Source of the DNA: a bacterium
GTDB lineage: Bacteria; Chlamydiota; Chlamydiia; Chlamydiales; SM23-39
NCBI GenBank assembly: GCA_021811265.1
Contig: JAJZPH010000009.1
Span: 1 to 53,027 of the forward strand
Length of the DNA stretch: 53,027 bases
Direction: 5' to 3'
In this document: positions 1 to 8,951 of the stretch, one piece after another
How positions within the stretch are numbered: position 1 is the first letter of the stretch
How the letters are laid out: every line of letters starts with the position of its first letter
Notes under the pieces: model-generated
What the model was told of the DNA's origin: nothing
The model's database searches: none
Seen by the model: only the letters and a program-made list of their open reading frames with translations
Position numbers and translations under genes: made by a program

Positions 1-76
1 GGCCATCACTTAATTTCGTCCGCTCTTTAGGGATTGTATCGAGCCTTTCTTGAAAGTCGTGAATAGTTGTGGTCAT
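1..76 (-). CDS. N-terminal end of an unidentified gene, cut by window edge
   Basis: An open frame of 25 codons runs leftward off the window from an ATG at 76-74, preceded by a good AGGAG ribosome site (83-87) with 6-base spacing. The visible residues begin MTTTIHDFQERLDTIPKE and give no recognisable domain. The strong ribosome site is the main reason to believe in it. Nothing can be said about function. Confidence 0.45.
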   Translation of the reverse strand, partial: MTTTIHDFQERLDTIPKERTKLSDG

Positions 77-235
77 CACTTTCTCCTCATGATAGTTTTA
101 AATGACAAAAACCAATATTTTTTTATTTTATAGTTAAAATTATATCAACAATAGATAATTATTTAAACAAAATAAATTATTTTAATTATAATTAATAAAC
201 AGAGGTAGCTATTTGGCAAATAAATAATTTAAATA

Positions 236-455
236 TATACACAAAGAACTTGAAAAATCGGCCTTTGGATTTACGCAAAAAATTTCTAACCGCCTTGAAG
301 GGAAAGAACATTAAACAAGGTCTTGAAAGTATGCAGCTTAAAGCCCGCTTTTAAGCAAAGAGTTTGAAAATCTGTTCAAAAGAACCGAAAAATCGACAAT
401 CGTAAACGGAGCTGTATCTCTTCGAATACTACCCCGCTTACGATTGTCGATTTTT
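236..455. repeat. Divergent or composite copy of the TATACnCAAAG palindromic repeat
   Basis: The left end TATACACAAAGAACTTG followed by AAAATCGG matches the terminal sequence of the two full copies at 28811-28970 and 43933-44091. No matching right end is present. The inner part ends with a hairpin whose arms contain ATCGTAAAC and TTACGAT, echoing the inner stem of the full copies (ATCGTAAACTACCC / GGGTAGTTTACGAT). It is probably a rearranged relative of the element; the exact limits are uncertain. Confidence 0.5.
388..455. terminator. Long perfect hairpin, possible bidirectional terminator
   Basis: An 18-bp perfect stem: 388-405 pairs with 438-455, with a 32-base loop. The arms begin with AAAAA and end with TTTTT, so both strands give a stem followed by a T run. 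No confident gene ends directly into it, so it may be part of the repeat rather than a working terminator. Confidence 0.4.
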
Positions 456-602
456 GGTGATTTCGCGCTGGTCAAATAGTTCATTTTATTCTTGGACAGT
501 TCCTTAAGAGAACACTCGCTTGGATTTTTTTCTAGGATCCTTTAAGATGAGTTTCTTATTGAGAAATTTGTTTTTATACGCCTTTTTTAAGGGGTTTTTA
601 TT

Positions 603-809
603 ATGTTTTCATTGGGAGGAATTGTGAAAAAATATTTATTGTGCGGCTTTCTTTTTTTTCTTTCCTGTTCTCTTTTTTCAGAGAATGCAGTGGGACTCAG
701 GCCAAGGCAGCCAAATTGGCGCTCGGATACAGTTTCTGTTCATGGAAATGGTAACCCAAAAGAGGTTGTTTTTATGAACCAACCATTGATGGAAAAGAAA
801 ATCCCGTAA
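603..809 (+). pseudogene. Signal-peptide segment of the MORN-repeat protein, out of frame with the body
   Basis: This 68-residue frame encodes a typical export signal (KKYLLCGFLFFLSCSLFSE). The better start is GTG at 624, which follows a strong GGGAGGA site (614-620); ATG 603 has no such site. The frame stops at TAA 807-809. The frame of the following gene is open from 755 onward and reads DGKENPVKRITFYDTNA upstream of its nominal GTG at 863. The two frames therefore overlap at about 755-809, and a single -1 shift near 783-790 would join them into one secreted protein ending at 3217. Either a one-base indel has broken the gene or the assembly has an error. Confidence 0.6.
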
Positions 810-862
810 AAAGAATCACTTTTTACGATACCAATGCCATTCAGGAAGAGGTCGATCTTATT

Positions 863-3217
863 GTGGTGGAAAAAGAATCTCCTGGATATAAAAAATTCTC
901 CTCGGAAATCGTGCCCCATGGAAGATGCATCAATCTTTTTGAATCTGGTAAATTACAAAGAATCGCTTCCTACAACAAAGGGCTCCAAGAAGGAGAAGAG
1001 GTGATCTATCATTCCAATGGAAATGTTGCTTCTCGATGTTCTTATCAAGAGGGAGCGCTTTCGGGACATTATGAGATCTTTTCCGAAGAAGGGGCCAAAA
1101 GCGAAGAGGGAAACTACATTGCAGGAAAACGTACGGGGGAAAAGATCTCCTATCATCCCAAAGGAGAAAAAGCATCTCTTTATAATTATGTAGATGACCT
1201 TTTAGAGGGCAAGGGAATGGAGTGGCATGCCAATGGGACGATCAAAAAAGAATCCCATTTTCATAAAGGAGTTTTGCATGGAAACGGCAATACTCCTGCC
1301 TATATTCTTTACGACGAACAGCATGCAATCGCAGAAGTTCTTGATCTTAAAGAAGGAAAGCCTCAAGGACTCCATATCAAATACCATCCCAATGGCAAGG
1401 AGAGCTATCGGATTTCCTATAAAGAGGGAAAAAAAGAGGGGAAAGAGCTCTTTTTTTCGCCTGAAGGGAAAGTTGTAGGAGAGGGAGAATATCTGTCAGG
1501 AACGGCTGTTGGCAAGCATGTCTTACATCAGTCCAATGGAAAGCTTTTGTATGAAAAGGAGTTTGATTCTTCGGGCCGTCTGCTACATCCCATTGTGGAG
1601 TATGATACAGATGGAAATAAGGTGCGAGAATACTCCTTAAAAGGAGACTTGCTGGAAGGAAAGTATCAAGAGTGGTTTGCAAATGGAAAGCTCCATTTGG
1701 AACATTTTTATAAAGAAGGGAAACTGGAAGGAGAACAGACGGAATTTTTTCCAACTGGTGCCTTGAAGGTTCGCTGCAACTACAAAGAGAATAAGCGCAA
1801 TGGCTTGTACGAAGAATGGCATGAGAATGGAACATATGCTGCCAAGATGAATTTTAAAGAAGATCAGTTGGATGGGCTTTCTCAAGAGTGGTTTTCTTCT
1901 GGCAAGCGCAAAAGAGAGTCTACATTTGCCCTTGGCAAGCCCTCTCAGAAAGTATGCGAATGGTATGAAGATGGAAAAGAAAAACTGATGATGGAATGGA
2001 AGGATGGAAAAAAATCGGGAGTGCATAAAGCTTGGAACGAAAAAGGAGAACTTGTTGTAGAGGCTCACTATCAAGATGATCTTTTACATGGAGACTCTTT
2101 TTCCTGGTATGGCAAGGATCAGCCAAAGGAAAAGCTCCATTACGACAAGGGAAATCTCCAGGGGAAACAGGAGTGGTTTTATCCAAAAGGCGGTAAGCAG
2201 AGAATCGCATTCTACGACCAGAACCTTCTCGACCAGAGATTGCAAGCTTGGTATGAGGATGGAGCAGAACACCTGGACCAAAATTTTTCTAAAGGAAAAC
2301 CCATCGGGGAACAGCATGATTTTTATCCCCCCTCTTTTTGTGAAAATCAGCAAAAAAAACAGCATGTTCGATGGTTTCAATACGATGATCTTGGAGCAAT
2401 GCATGGAGAGCAGAAGACATTTTTTCCCAACGGCAAAGTGGAAGCTCTTGTGACCTATGATCATGGAGTGCTACATGGAAAAAAATCTCTCTGGGATCGC
2501 GAAGGAACTCTTCTGGAAGAGGCAAATTATGTGAAAGGAAAGCTGGAAGGAGAGTTTTTTCAAAAGCTTCCCGATGGAAAAGAACTGCTTTTTTCCTATA
2601 AACACAACTTTAAAAATGGCCCTCATCGCATGCTCTATTCTGCGCAAAACGGCAAGGAAAAAGTTCTGCTCTTCTCTGCGCATTTTAAAGACGATCTTTT
2701 GGAGGGAAAGGTGGAAGAGTATAACCCAGAAGGACTTATCTTAGCAGAGTCGTTCTATCAGAAAGGAAAAAGGGAAGGAACGACCACTCTTTTCTCTCCT
2801 CAGGGAAAAAAGTGGATGACGATCGAGTTCAAGCAGGACCAAAAAGATGGCAAGTGTTTGGAGTTTTCTTCCGCAGGAAAAATTCTCAAAGAGCTCTTTT
2901 TTGTAAAAGATCTGAAAGAAGGAGAAGAAAAAACCTTCTTTCCAAATGGAGCAAAAGAGGGAATATGTCATTACAAAAATGGCCTCTTGGAAGGAAAGAG
3001 TTTTCATTGGAATGAAAAGGGAGTTCTTATTTTTGAAGGCGAATACCTTGCGGGCAAGCGCCATGGAAAAATGGTCAAATATGATGGGGAAGGCAAACCT
3101 TTGCTGGAACAAAATTTCGTAAACGATCAGCTTCATGGTGCAAAAAAGAGGTATGAGAAATCGAAAGAGGTTACCGTCTTCTATGATCATGGCGTAAAAA
3201 TAAGCTCTGAAAAGTAG
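863..3217 (+). CDS. Large MORN-type (YwqK-like) repeat protein, main body
   Basis: A 784-residue protein built almost entirely of about 20-25-residue repeats of the form (E/G)-W-(Y/H)-x-N-G-(K/x)-x-x-x-x-x-x-(Y/F)-x-x-G-x-x-x-G, for example EGEEVIYHSNGNVASRCSY and GKYQEWFANGKLHLEHFYKE. This is the MORN-variant pattern (PF07661 type) found in proteins annotated as YwqK-family antitoxins; in other bacteria such repeats form extended beta structures and their role is mostly unknown. The start at 863 is only the first GTG of the frame: coding sense continues upstream to about 755, and the signal peptide lies in another frame (603-809). The mature protein was probably exported. It ends 9 bases before the convergent tatD gene. 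No catalytic motif is visible. Confidence 0.75.
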   Translation: MVEKESPGYKKFSSEIVPHGRCINLFESGKLQRIASYNKGLQEGEEVIYHSNGNVASRCSYQEGALSGHYEIFSEEGAKSEEGNYIAGKRTGEKISYHPKGEKASLYNYVDDLLEGKGMEWHANGTIKKESHFHKGVLHGNGNTPAYILYDEQHAIAEVLDLKEGKPQGLHIKYHPNGKESYRISYKEGKKEGKELFFSPEGKVVGEGEYLSGTAVGKHVLHQSNGKLLYEKEFDSSGRLLHPIVEYDTDGNKVREYSLKGDLLEGKYQEWFANGKLHLEHFYKEGKLEGEQTEFFPTGALKVRCNYKENKRNGLYEEWHENGTYAAKMNFKEDQLDGLSQEWFSSGKRKRESTFALGKPSQKVCEWYEDGKEKLMMEWKDGKKSGVHKAWNEKGELVVEAHYQDDLLHGDSFSWYGKDQPKEKLHYDKGNLQGKQEWFYPKGGKQRIAFYDQNLLDQRLQAWYEDGAEHLDQNFSKGKPIGEQHDFYPPSFCENQQKKQHVRWFQYDDLGAMHGEQKTFFPNGKVEALVTYDHGVLHGKKSLWDREGTLLEEANYVKGKLEGEFFQKLPDGKELLFSYKHNFKNGPHRMLYSAQNGKEKVLLFSAHFKDDLLEGKVEEYNPEGLILAESFYQKGKREGTTTLFSPQGKKWMTIEFKQDQKDGKCLEFSSAGKILKELFFVKDLKEGEEKTFFPNGAKEGICHYKNGLLEGKSFHWNEKGVLIFEGEYLAGKRHGKMVKYDGEGKPLLEQNFVNDQLHGAKKRYEKSKEVTVFYDHGVKISSEK

Positions 3218-3226
3218 TCTTTCGAC

Positions 3227-3997
3227 TCAGACAAGCGAAAAGAAAGAAAGGGTGTTTTCTCTAGTGGCCTTTGCGATCACCTCTATTGTTTCTTTCCGTA
3301 TATCCGCAAGGGCGCGTGCCACATCGGGAAGAAATGAGGGTTCGTTTTTTTTGCCTCGGTGGGGAACCGGCGCTAGGTAGGGAGCATCTGTTTCGATGAG
3401 CAGCTGTTCTTTTGGGATGTAGCTAGCAACTTCTTTGAGAGCGGTGTTTGCAAAAGAGACAATTCCACTAAAAGAAATCTTCCATCCCAAATCGAGAGCT
3501 TCTTTTGCTTCCTGTTTTTCTCCCGTAAAGCAATGAAGAAGGGCTTTGGTGCTTGGATACTCTCTTTTTGCGATGTCCAATAGATCGCGAAAAGCTTTTC
3601 TACAATGAAGGATAATGGGAAGATCTGCACGCATGGCCAAATGGAAGTAGCGAATGAGAAGCTCTTTTTGTTTTTCTTTACTGTATAAATGATAGTGGTA
3701 ATCAAGGCCGCTTTCACCAATTGCCACAATTTTTTTCTCCATTGCCGCTTGTGAGAAAAAGGAAAAAGCGTCGTTTTCTTTTTCCACATCGTGAGGTGGA
3801 GTTGCCCCAGCAAGAGAAATCCAGGGATATTTTTCTCTCATATTCCATCCCTGTCTTAAAGCGGCAGGATCGGTGCAGACGTTGATGATTCTTTCTACCC
3901 GTTTTTCTAGAGCGCGTGACAAAATCGCATCGATTTCCTCTTTTGGAAACAAAGAGAGATGAGCATGAGAATCAATGAATAAATGAGGGCTTGTCAC
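3227..3997 (-). CDS. tatD: TatD-family metal-dependent deoxyribonuclease
   Basis: A 256-residue TIM-barrel hydrolase of normal family length. Metal-binding landmarks occur in order: DSHAHL near the N-terminus, GESGLDYH in the middle, then ILHCR, LLHCFTG and ETDAPYLAP. TatD enzymes are cytoplasmic 3'-5' exonucleases implicated in DNA repair and turnover; the substrate here is inferred from the family. The start is GTG at 3997, chosen because a GGAAGG site lies 5 bases upstream and the protein begins directly at the family's first strand. It is convergent with the MORN gene and divergent from the ATPase gene. Confidence 0.93.
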   Translation of the reverse strand: MTSPHLFIDSHAHLSLFPKEEIDAILSRALEKRVERIINVCTDPAALRQGWNMREKYPWISLAGATPPHDVEKENDAFSFFSQAAMEKKIVAIGESGLDYHYHLYSKEKQKELLIRYFHLAMRADLPIILHCRKAFRDLLDIAKREYPSTKALLHCFTGEKQEAKEALDLGWKISFSGIVSFANTALKEVASYIPKEQLLIETDAPYLAPVPHRGKKNEPSFLPDVARALADIRKETIEVIAKATRENTLSFFSLV

Positions 3998-4028
3998 AAA
4001 AACCTTCCACTCGCTTTAGTATATACCT

Positions 4029-4062
4029 AAACAACTTAAAAAATTGATTTTTTAAGTTGTTT
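4029..4062. terminator. 15-bp perfect hairpin in the divergent tatD/ATPase region
   Basis: AAACAACTTAAAAAA (4029-4043) pairs perfectly with 4048-4062 across a TTGA loop and is followed by GGTTTTT on the plus strand. It lies upstream of both tatD and the ATPase gene, so it cannot end either. It could attenuate a plus-strand leader transcript or act as a protein-binding site. It overlaps the most upstream ATG of the ATPase frame (4061), which argues for the downstream GTG start. Confidence 0.5.
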
Positions 4063-4171
4063 GGTTTTTCCATTGCAGCTTTGGACTTGTCTTTTTTTTG
4101 TAGAGAAGGCAAGAAGAGTTTATATACTGAAACTGCAGAGTGTCAGTAGCCCTTGTGTTGGGAGAAAGCAG

Positions 4172-6700
4172 GTGTCTTTGTCTGATCCATTGCACACATC
4201 TTCGATCGAAGAGATTTTACAATATTTTGGCACATCTTCTCGCGGCCTTAGCAAAGCTGAGGCAGAAAAGAGACTCGAGTTTTATGGGAAGAATGTCATT
4301 AAAGAAGAGAAGATCTGCAAACTGAGGATACTGGCCAGACAGTTTAAAAATATTTTAATCTATGTTCTGTTTGCCGCCTCTATTGTTAGTGTTTCCATAG
4401 GAGAGTGGACCGACTTTTTTGTCATCAACTTCATCATTGTGCTCAATGGCTTGATAGGATTTTGGCAGGAGCTCAAAGCAGAAACTTCCATTGCTGCTCT
4501 AAAAAAGCTTACCGAAAGTCGTTGCAAGGTTGTCAGAGATGGATCCCTCTCATTAATTTCTTCCTCAGAGATAGTTCCCGGCGATTACTTGATCCTACAT
4601 GAAGGAGAAATAGTCACTGCAGATATGCGACTGGTGGAAAGTAGTGGGCTCATGGTGGATGAATCTTCGATGACAGGGGAATCTGCTCCAATCTTGAAAG
4701 ATCACAAAGCAAAGCTTCCCAAAAATGCTCTGCCCTACGAGCTGAAAAATATGCTCCTTGCTGGAACGACCATCGTAAGAGGCACTGGCCATGGAGTAGT
4801 TGTCACAACAGGAAGCAATACCTATTTTGCCCAGATCGCATTAAAATCGCAGGAATCGTCTCCTGACACACCACTTACAAAAGCTTTAGAATTTTTTACC
4901 AAGAGATACGTGATTTTGCTGCTCGGCCTTTTTTCTCTTCTTTTGGGAATCGGATTTTTACAAGGAAGGTCGCTTGTAGATCTGGCTTATATTTTACTTG
5001 CAAGTTTGGTTTCCGTTGTGCCCGAAGGCCTTCCCGTTGTGATTACTCTCGTGATGGTGCTTGGCGCTATCTCTTTGAGTAAGAAACGAGCTTTAATCCG
5101 CTATCTTCCTTCTGTCGAAACATTGGGAAGCGCAACTGTGGTCGCTTCGGATAAAACAGGCACCATCACAGAGGGTAAGCTCGTCGTAAAAGAGACCTGT
5201 GCTCAAGATATCGAAAAACTCAAACTGGTAGCTGCTTTATGTAACGATGCACACGAAGGAGCGGGAGATCCATTAGATGTAGCTCTTGCAGGTTGGGTAG
5301 AAGATTATGATGAGGTGAGAAAGAAAAACCCAAGAAAATGGGCCTACTCATTCGATACGCGGCTGATGTTAATGGCAACTGTGAACACTGTGGATCATGA
5401 AGAAAAACTCTTGGTCAAAGGAGCTTATGAGTCTTTGAAAGAAAAGGTAGAACATCCAGAAGAGTTGCAAGAGATTGAAAAAACTCTCCATTCTTTTTTA
5501 CAAGAGGGACTGCGGGTTTTGGCTTTTGGCATTGGCAAATGGGAGAATGAAAATCCCCTCCTTTGGAAAATTAGCATTGTAGGCTTGATTGGTTTTCTCG
5601 ATCCTCCTAAAAAAAGGGTAAGGGAGGCCGTTGCTTTTGCAAATAAAGCCGGTATTCGTGTGTTGATGATTACCGGAGATCATTTCATGACCGCAAAGGC
5701 CATTGCGCAAGAGGTAGGAATCTGGTCACAGAACGATAAAATTCTTATAGGCAAGGAAATAGAAACTCTTCCCGACGCATCTCTTCTTGCTTCCATTAAA
5801 AACACCACACTCTTTGCAAGAATTTTGCCAGAACACAAATACCGGATTGTAAAGCTTCTCCAAGCATCTCACGAAATCGTTGCAGTGACAGGAGATGGGG
5901 TCAATGATGTGCCTGCGCTGAAAGCAGCAGATATTGGAATTGCTATGGGAGGAGGAACGGAGGCTGCAAAGAGTGCTTCGAAAATGATCATTTCCGACAA
6001 CGACCTAACAATTATCGTTGATGCGATCCGCAATGCGCGCGTCATTGCTGACAACATCCGCAAAGCCATCTATTATCTTCTCTCCACTTCTTTACAAGAG
6101 TTGTGTCTGATATCTTTGGCCATCTTGAGTTCCTATCCCTTGCCTCTTTCGGCTATTCAGATCCTTTGGATCAATATCGTGACCGATGGGGTGCAAGACA
6201 AGACATTTCCTTTTGCACAGGCAGAAGGCGATGTCATGGCAAGAAAACCAAGACGGCCAGAAAAACAGTTTTTCGATCGGAAGCAGATCATGCGCGTTTT
6301 AGTTTTTGGGGGGATTGTCGGAGCCTTTTCCTTCTTTCTTTACACCTATCTTTTGGAAAAATATTCTTTTGCCATCGTTTCCACCATTATTTTCACCTCG
6401 TTAGCAGCGGCGCAATGGGCCAATGGAATTCAGGCGCAGAAGGAAGAAGAGCCCTTTTTTAAAAATGTAGCAAAAAGCTTTGCCATCAACCCCTTCATTT
6501 TCCTTGGAGCTGGCCTAGGTATCCTTTTACAATGCTTTGCCCTTTTTTTTGCTCCCAAGCTTTTTCATGCCACTCCTTTGAGCCTAGAACATTGGAAATA
6601 TCCTTTGCTTGTCTTTGCTGTTGCTTTTGGAGTTGTGGAAATAAGGAAATGGATAGAGTTTTTCGTAAAAAAATTTTTCAAACGATCGACGCTGTCATAG
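4172..6700 (+). CDS. P-type cation ATPase, calcium-pump (P2) type
   Basis: A membrane ATPase of about 842 residues. It has the N-terminal cation-ATPase domain, MTGES in the actuator domain, PEGLP in the fourth core helix, the phosphorylation motif SDKTGTITEG, and the hinge GDGVNDVPALKAADIG. In the sixth helix NIVTD matches the Asn/Thr/Asp triple of SERCA/PMR1-type calcium pumps, and PEGLP also fits this class, so export of calcium (or manganese) from the cytoplasm is likely. Start: the frame is open from ATG 4061, but GTG 4172 has a GGAGA site at 4161-4165 and begins just before the conserved N-domain. The 37 extra upstream residues look non-conserved and overlap a hairpin. The gene stands alone, 140 bases upstream of tolQ. 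Ion specificity is inferred. Confidence 0.88.
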   Translation: MSLSDPLHTSSIEEILQYFGTSSRGLSKAEAEKRLEFYGKNVIKEEKICKLRILARQFKNILIYVLFAASIVSVSIGEWTDFFVINFIIVLNGLIGFWQELKAETSIAALKKLTESRCKVVRDGSLSLISSSEIVPGDYLILHEGEIVTADMRLVESSGLMVDESSMTGESAPILKDHKAKLPKNALPYELKNMLLAGTTIVRGTGHGVVVTTGSNTYFAQIALKSQESSPDTPLTKALEFFTKRYVILLLGLFSLLLGIGFLQGRSLVDLAYILLASLVSVVPEGLPVVITLVMVLGAISLSKKRALIRYLPSVETLGSATVVASDKTGTITEGKLVVKETCAQDIEKLKLVAALCNDAHEGAGDPLDVALAGWVEDYDEVRKKNPRKWAYSFDTRLMLMATVNTVDHEEKLLVKGAYESLKEKVEHPEELQEIEKTLHSFLQEGLRVLAFGIGKWENENPLLWKISIVGLIGFLDPPKKRVREAVAFANKAGIRVLMITGDHFMTAKAIAQEVGIWSQNDKILIGKEIETLPDASLLASIKNTTLFARILPEHKYRIVKLLQASHEIVAVTGDGVNDVPALKAADIGIAMGGGTEAAKSASKMIISDNDLTIIVDAIRNARVIADNIRKAIYYLLSTSLQELCLISLAILSSYPLPLSAIQILWINIVTDGVQDKTFPFAQAEGDVMARKPRRPEKQFFDRKQIMRVLVFGGIVGAFSFFLYTYLLEKYSFAIVSTIIFTSLAAAQWANGIQAQKEEEPFFKNVAKSFAINPFIFLGAGLGILLQCFALFFAPKLFHATPLSLEHWKYPLLVFAVAFGVVEIRKWIEFFVKKFFKRSTLS

Positions 6701-6843
6701 CTTCTATTTTTTGTCTGAAAATTTTTAAGAGATCGGATGGGACCAAATGCTTCTTTTCCGCAAATGAGAAAAATGTCACAATGGATATGTGGTCGTGAAG
6801 TTCAGAGTTGTTTTTTCACAATGATTAACATGCGGAGAAATGT

Positions 6844-7557
6844 GTGTTTGCTTTAGCTCCTTTTTTTTCTGCCTACACCCAATCGGACCTTTTTGGAAAA
6901 ATGGTCTTTTTGGGGCTTTTTTTTCTCTCCTTTATTTCCTGGGTTGTGCTCATCCACAAGTGGTTTTTGATGCGCAGGCTCAAAAAGCTTGGCCATCAGT
7001 TCGAGAATCTTCTTTCGCAACATGGAGCTCATTTTTTGAGTTTTAATGTGGAAAATTCTCTCTGCACTTCCCATCCTTACTGTGAGATTTTCCGTATCTT
7101 GAAACAAAAGACCATCGAGCTTCTCAACAAAAACCGTGAATATGCCATAAAAAAAGAAGAGGTGACGCTTTCTCAATTTGACATCGAGTGGATTGAAACG
7201 CATCTCGAGACTACGCTCTCTTCGCAAATCAAAGAGATGGAAAAAAATCTGTTCATACTTTCTACAGTCGTGACGTTGGCTCCCTTTTTAGGGCTGCTGG
7301 GTACTGTATGGGGGATTTCCATTACCTTTGCCAACTTACATGGATCGGCTGCAGCCATGGGAAATTCCGCTGTTCTTTCCGGCCTTGCCATGGCCCTGGG
7401 AACCACGGTCGTAGGTCTTGTTGTCGCAATTCCGGCTTTGGTTGCCTACAATTATTTAAGAAATTCCATTCGCGACTTTGCCAAAGAATTGGAAATCTTT
7501 TCTCACCGTCTTCTATCGACGGTGGAAATCCAGTATCGAAAAGTGGACTTGCAGTAG
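6844..7557 (+). CDS. tolQ: TolQ/ExbB-type proton-channel subunit
   Basis: A 237-residue inner-membrane protein with three membrane segments: one near residues 18-38 and two in the C-terminal half. The conserved core reads TLAPFLGLLGTVWGI followed by GLAMALGTTVVGLVVAIPALVAYN, the MotA/TolQ/ExbB signature containing the proton-pathway residues. It forms the motor with the ExbD/TolR partner encoded 7 bases downstream. I use GTG 6844, which follows a GGAGA site at 6834-6838; the ATG at 6840 is in another frame. It is the first gene of a tol-pal operon ordered like C. trachomatis CT596-CT601. Confidence 0.93.
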   Translation: MFALAPFFSAYTQSDLFGKMVFLGLFFLSFISWVVLIHKWFLMRRLKKLGHQFENLLSQHGAHFLSFNVENSLCTSHPYCEIFRILKQKTIELLNKNREYAIKKEEVTLSQFDIEWIETHLETTLSSQIKEMEKNLFILSTVVTLAPFLGLLGTVWGISITFANLHGSAAAMGNSAVLSGLAMALGTTVVGLVVAIPALVAYNYLRNSIRDFAKELEIFSHRLLSTVEIQYRKVDLQ

Positions 7558-7564
7558 TTTGCTT

Positions 7565-7984
7565 ATGAGAAAAAAAAGAAGTTTTTCCGACTCTTCTGCG
7601 CTTGATGAAACCCTGATCAATCTAACCCCTTTGATCGATGTGGTCTTTGTGGTCCTTGTGGCTTTTATTTTAATTGCCCCTCTTTTAGAAATGGACCAGA
7701 TCGATCTGGCAAATGGTGGAGCTACCACGCAGCGCGACTTTTCGGGCAGAGGGCCTGTCTGTATTTATGTAAAAGAGGATGATTCGATCTGGATGCACAA
7801 AAAGCCTGTTACCCTAAAAGAACTGGCAACCATTTTAAAAGAAGCCCACGCCCATAGCCCTCTCGAGATTCCTCAGATCTTTCATGACCGCAAGGCTTGC
7901 TTTGGTACCTATCAGAGCATTAAAAATTGCGTAGAGGAGGCAGGCTTTGAACAGATGTCCGTCTTTTTAAAGTCAAATAATTAA
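7565..7984 (+). CDS. exbD: ExbD/TolR-type motor subunit
   Basis: A 139-residue bitopic membrane protein: a short basic cytoplasmic tail (MRKKRS), then NLTPLIDVVFVVLVAFILIA, the single helix with the conserved proton-carrying Asp in LIDVVF, then a periplasmic domain. It works with the TolQ/ExbB channel to energise outer-membrane processes. The frame extends upstream into tolQ, but ATG 7565 gives the family-normal length and lies just after the tolQ stop. Confidence 0.92.
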   Translation: MRKKRSFSDSSALDETLINLTPLIDVVFVVLVAFILIAPLLEMDQIDLANGGATTQRDFSGRGPVCIYVKEDDSIWMHKKPVTLKELATILKEAHAHSPLEIPQIFHDRKACFGTYQSIKNCVEEAGFEQMSVFLKSNN

Positions 7985-8002
7985 GGAACTCTTTCTAAAA
8001 CG

Positions 8003-8935
8003 ATGCGCACTTTCTATCGCGTTAGGTTTCGAGAAATTTTTCTAGTGGCTCTCTGCCATCTCTTGGCCCTTGCTTTTTTTTTCTTTGCCAAAACTCCCTC
8101 CCACTCACCACACAAACCGCTCATCGTGAAAAGCTTTTCTATTCCCGCCCCTCTTTTACAAGAGCAAAAACCCGTTGCAAAAGTTTATCAAACGCCCCCT
8201 CTTTCACTTCTTGAAACTCCCAACACCACTCCTACAATAGAAAAAAAAGAGGCAGATCTCCCAAAACCTTCACCGAAGAAAGAGCCTCTTGTAGAGAAAA
8301 AGCTAGCGGTTCCTGCAGTGGAAAAAAAAGCAAAGCCTCCTGTGCAGAAAAAAATTGCAACGCTTGAAAAGAAACCTACCTATAAAGCGCCTCCAGAACC
8401 TGTGCGAAAAAATCTGCAGAAAAAGCCTGTGGAAAAGGCGCATCGAACAGGAGAAAGGCCGAAAATTTCTCATAAGGAAGAAAAAATAGCAGAAGGAAAG
8501 GTTGTGCTGCAAAGAGAGTATCACTCCCTTGTAAAAGCCCTTGAAAAAAATAACTCTTCTCTGCAAACGCCTCTTCTTCCAAAAAACTCCAAACATGACA
8601 TCAGCGTTCCTACTATTATTTCTTCTGCTTCTGTGGAAGCAAAGGTGGAAAACTCTTCTTTCAGCCTCTCCCAGTCTTCACAGTACACCGACCTTTTGGT
8701 CCAAGATTTGAAAAACAACCTCCAATTGCCAGACTATGGAGAAATTCGGCTACGCATGCGCATTTCTGCAAATGGGAGCGTGATCCAAGTGGAAGTTTTG
8801 ACGGCGAAGAGCGAGAGAAACAAGCTCTATTTGCAAAAAGAGCTTCCGAAAATCCAATTTTTGTGGTTTCCTAATCTTCTTTCAGGGGCTGCTTTTTATG
8901 ATTTTGTTATTACATTCCAAAATGAAAATTTTTAA
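8003..8935 (+). CDS. TolA/TonB-like energy-transducing protein (CT598-like position)
   Basis: A 310-residue protein with one N-terminal membrane helix (about residues 12-29), a long Pro/Lys/Glu-rich linker (about 45-165) rich in KKP and PVEKK units, and a C-terminal domain (about 225-310) with LRMRISANGSVIQVEVLT, a TolA/TonB C-terminal style strand-helix-strand. Position between exbD and tolB argues for the TolA role: bridging the inner-membrane motor to TolB/Pal in the periplasm. The helix contains ALCHLLAL; the His matches the TolA/TonB SxxxH motif, but the Ser is replaced. Sequence similarity to TolA is weak, so the call rests on architecture and synteny. Confidence 0.78.
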   Translation: MRTFYRVRFREIFLVALCHLLALAFFFFAKTPSHSPHKPLIVKSFSIPAPLLQEQKPVAKVYQTPPLSLLETPNTTPTIEKKEADLPKPSPKKEPLVEKKLAVPAVEKKAKPPVQKKIATLEKKPTYKAPPEPVRKNLQKKPVEKAHRTGERPKISHKEEKIAEGKVVLQREYHSLVKALEKNNSSLQTPLLPKNSKHDISVPTIISSASVEAKVENSSFSLSQSSQYTDLLVQDLKNNLQLPDYGEIRLRMRISANGSVIQVEVLTAKSERNKLYLQKELPKIQFLWFPNLLSGAAFYDFVITFQNENF

Positions 8936-8951
8936 AGAAAAAAAAATCCAT

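Larger units (their letters stand above)
77..602. other. AT-rich intergenic region with repeat remnants
   Basis: About 525 bases without a supported gene. The left part (100-235) is very AT-rich. From 236 it contains one end of the palindromic repeat family seen elsewhere in the window, and at 388-455 a long perfect hairpin. The rest (456-602) shows no feature I can support; it should hold the promoter of the downstream MORN-protein gene but no clear -35/-10 pair stands out. Confidence 0.5.

Noticed and set aside
1377-2464. Several overlapping minus-strand frames of 96-152 codons
   Set aside because: They are antisense to the repetitive MORN gene, whose biased codons leave the opposite strand open. 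The translations are low in structure and lack start signals.
4061-4171. 37-residue N-terminal extension of the P-type ATPase
   Set aside because: Its ATG lies in a perfect hairpin and the residues precede the conserved domain; GTG 4172 has a ribosome site.
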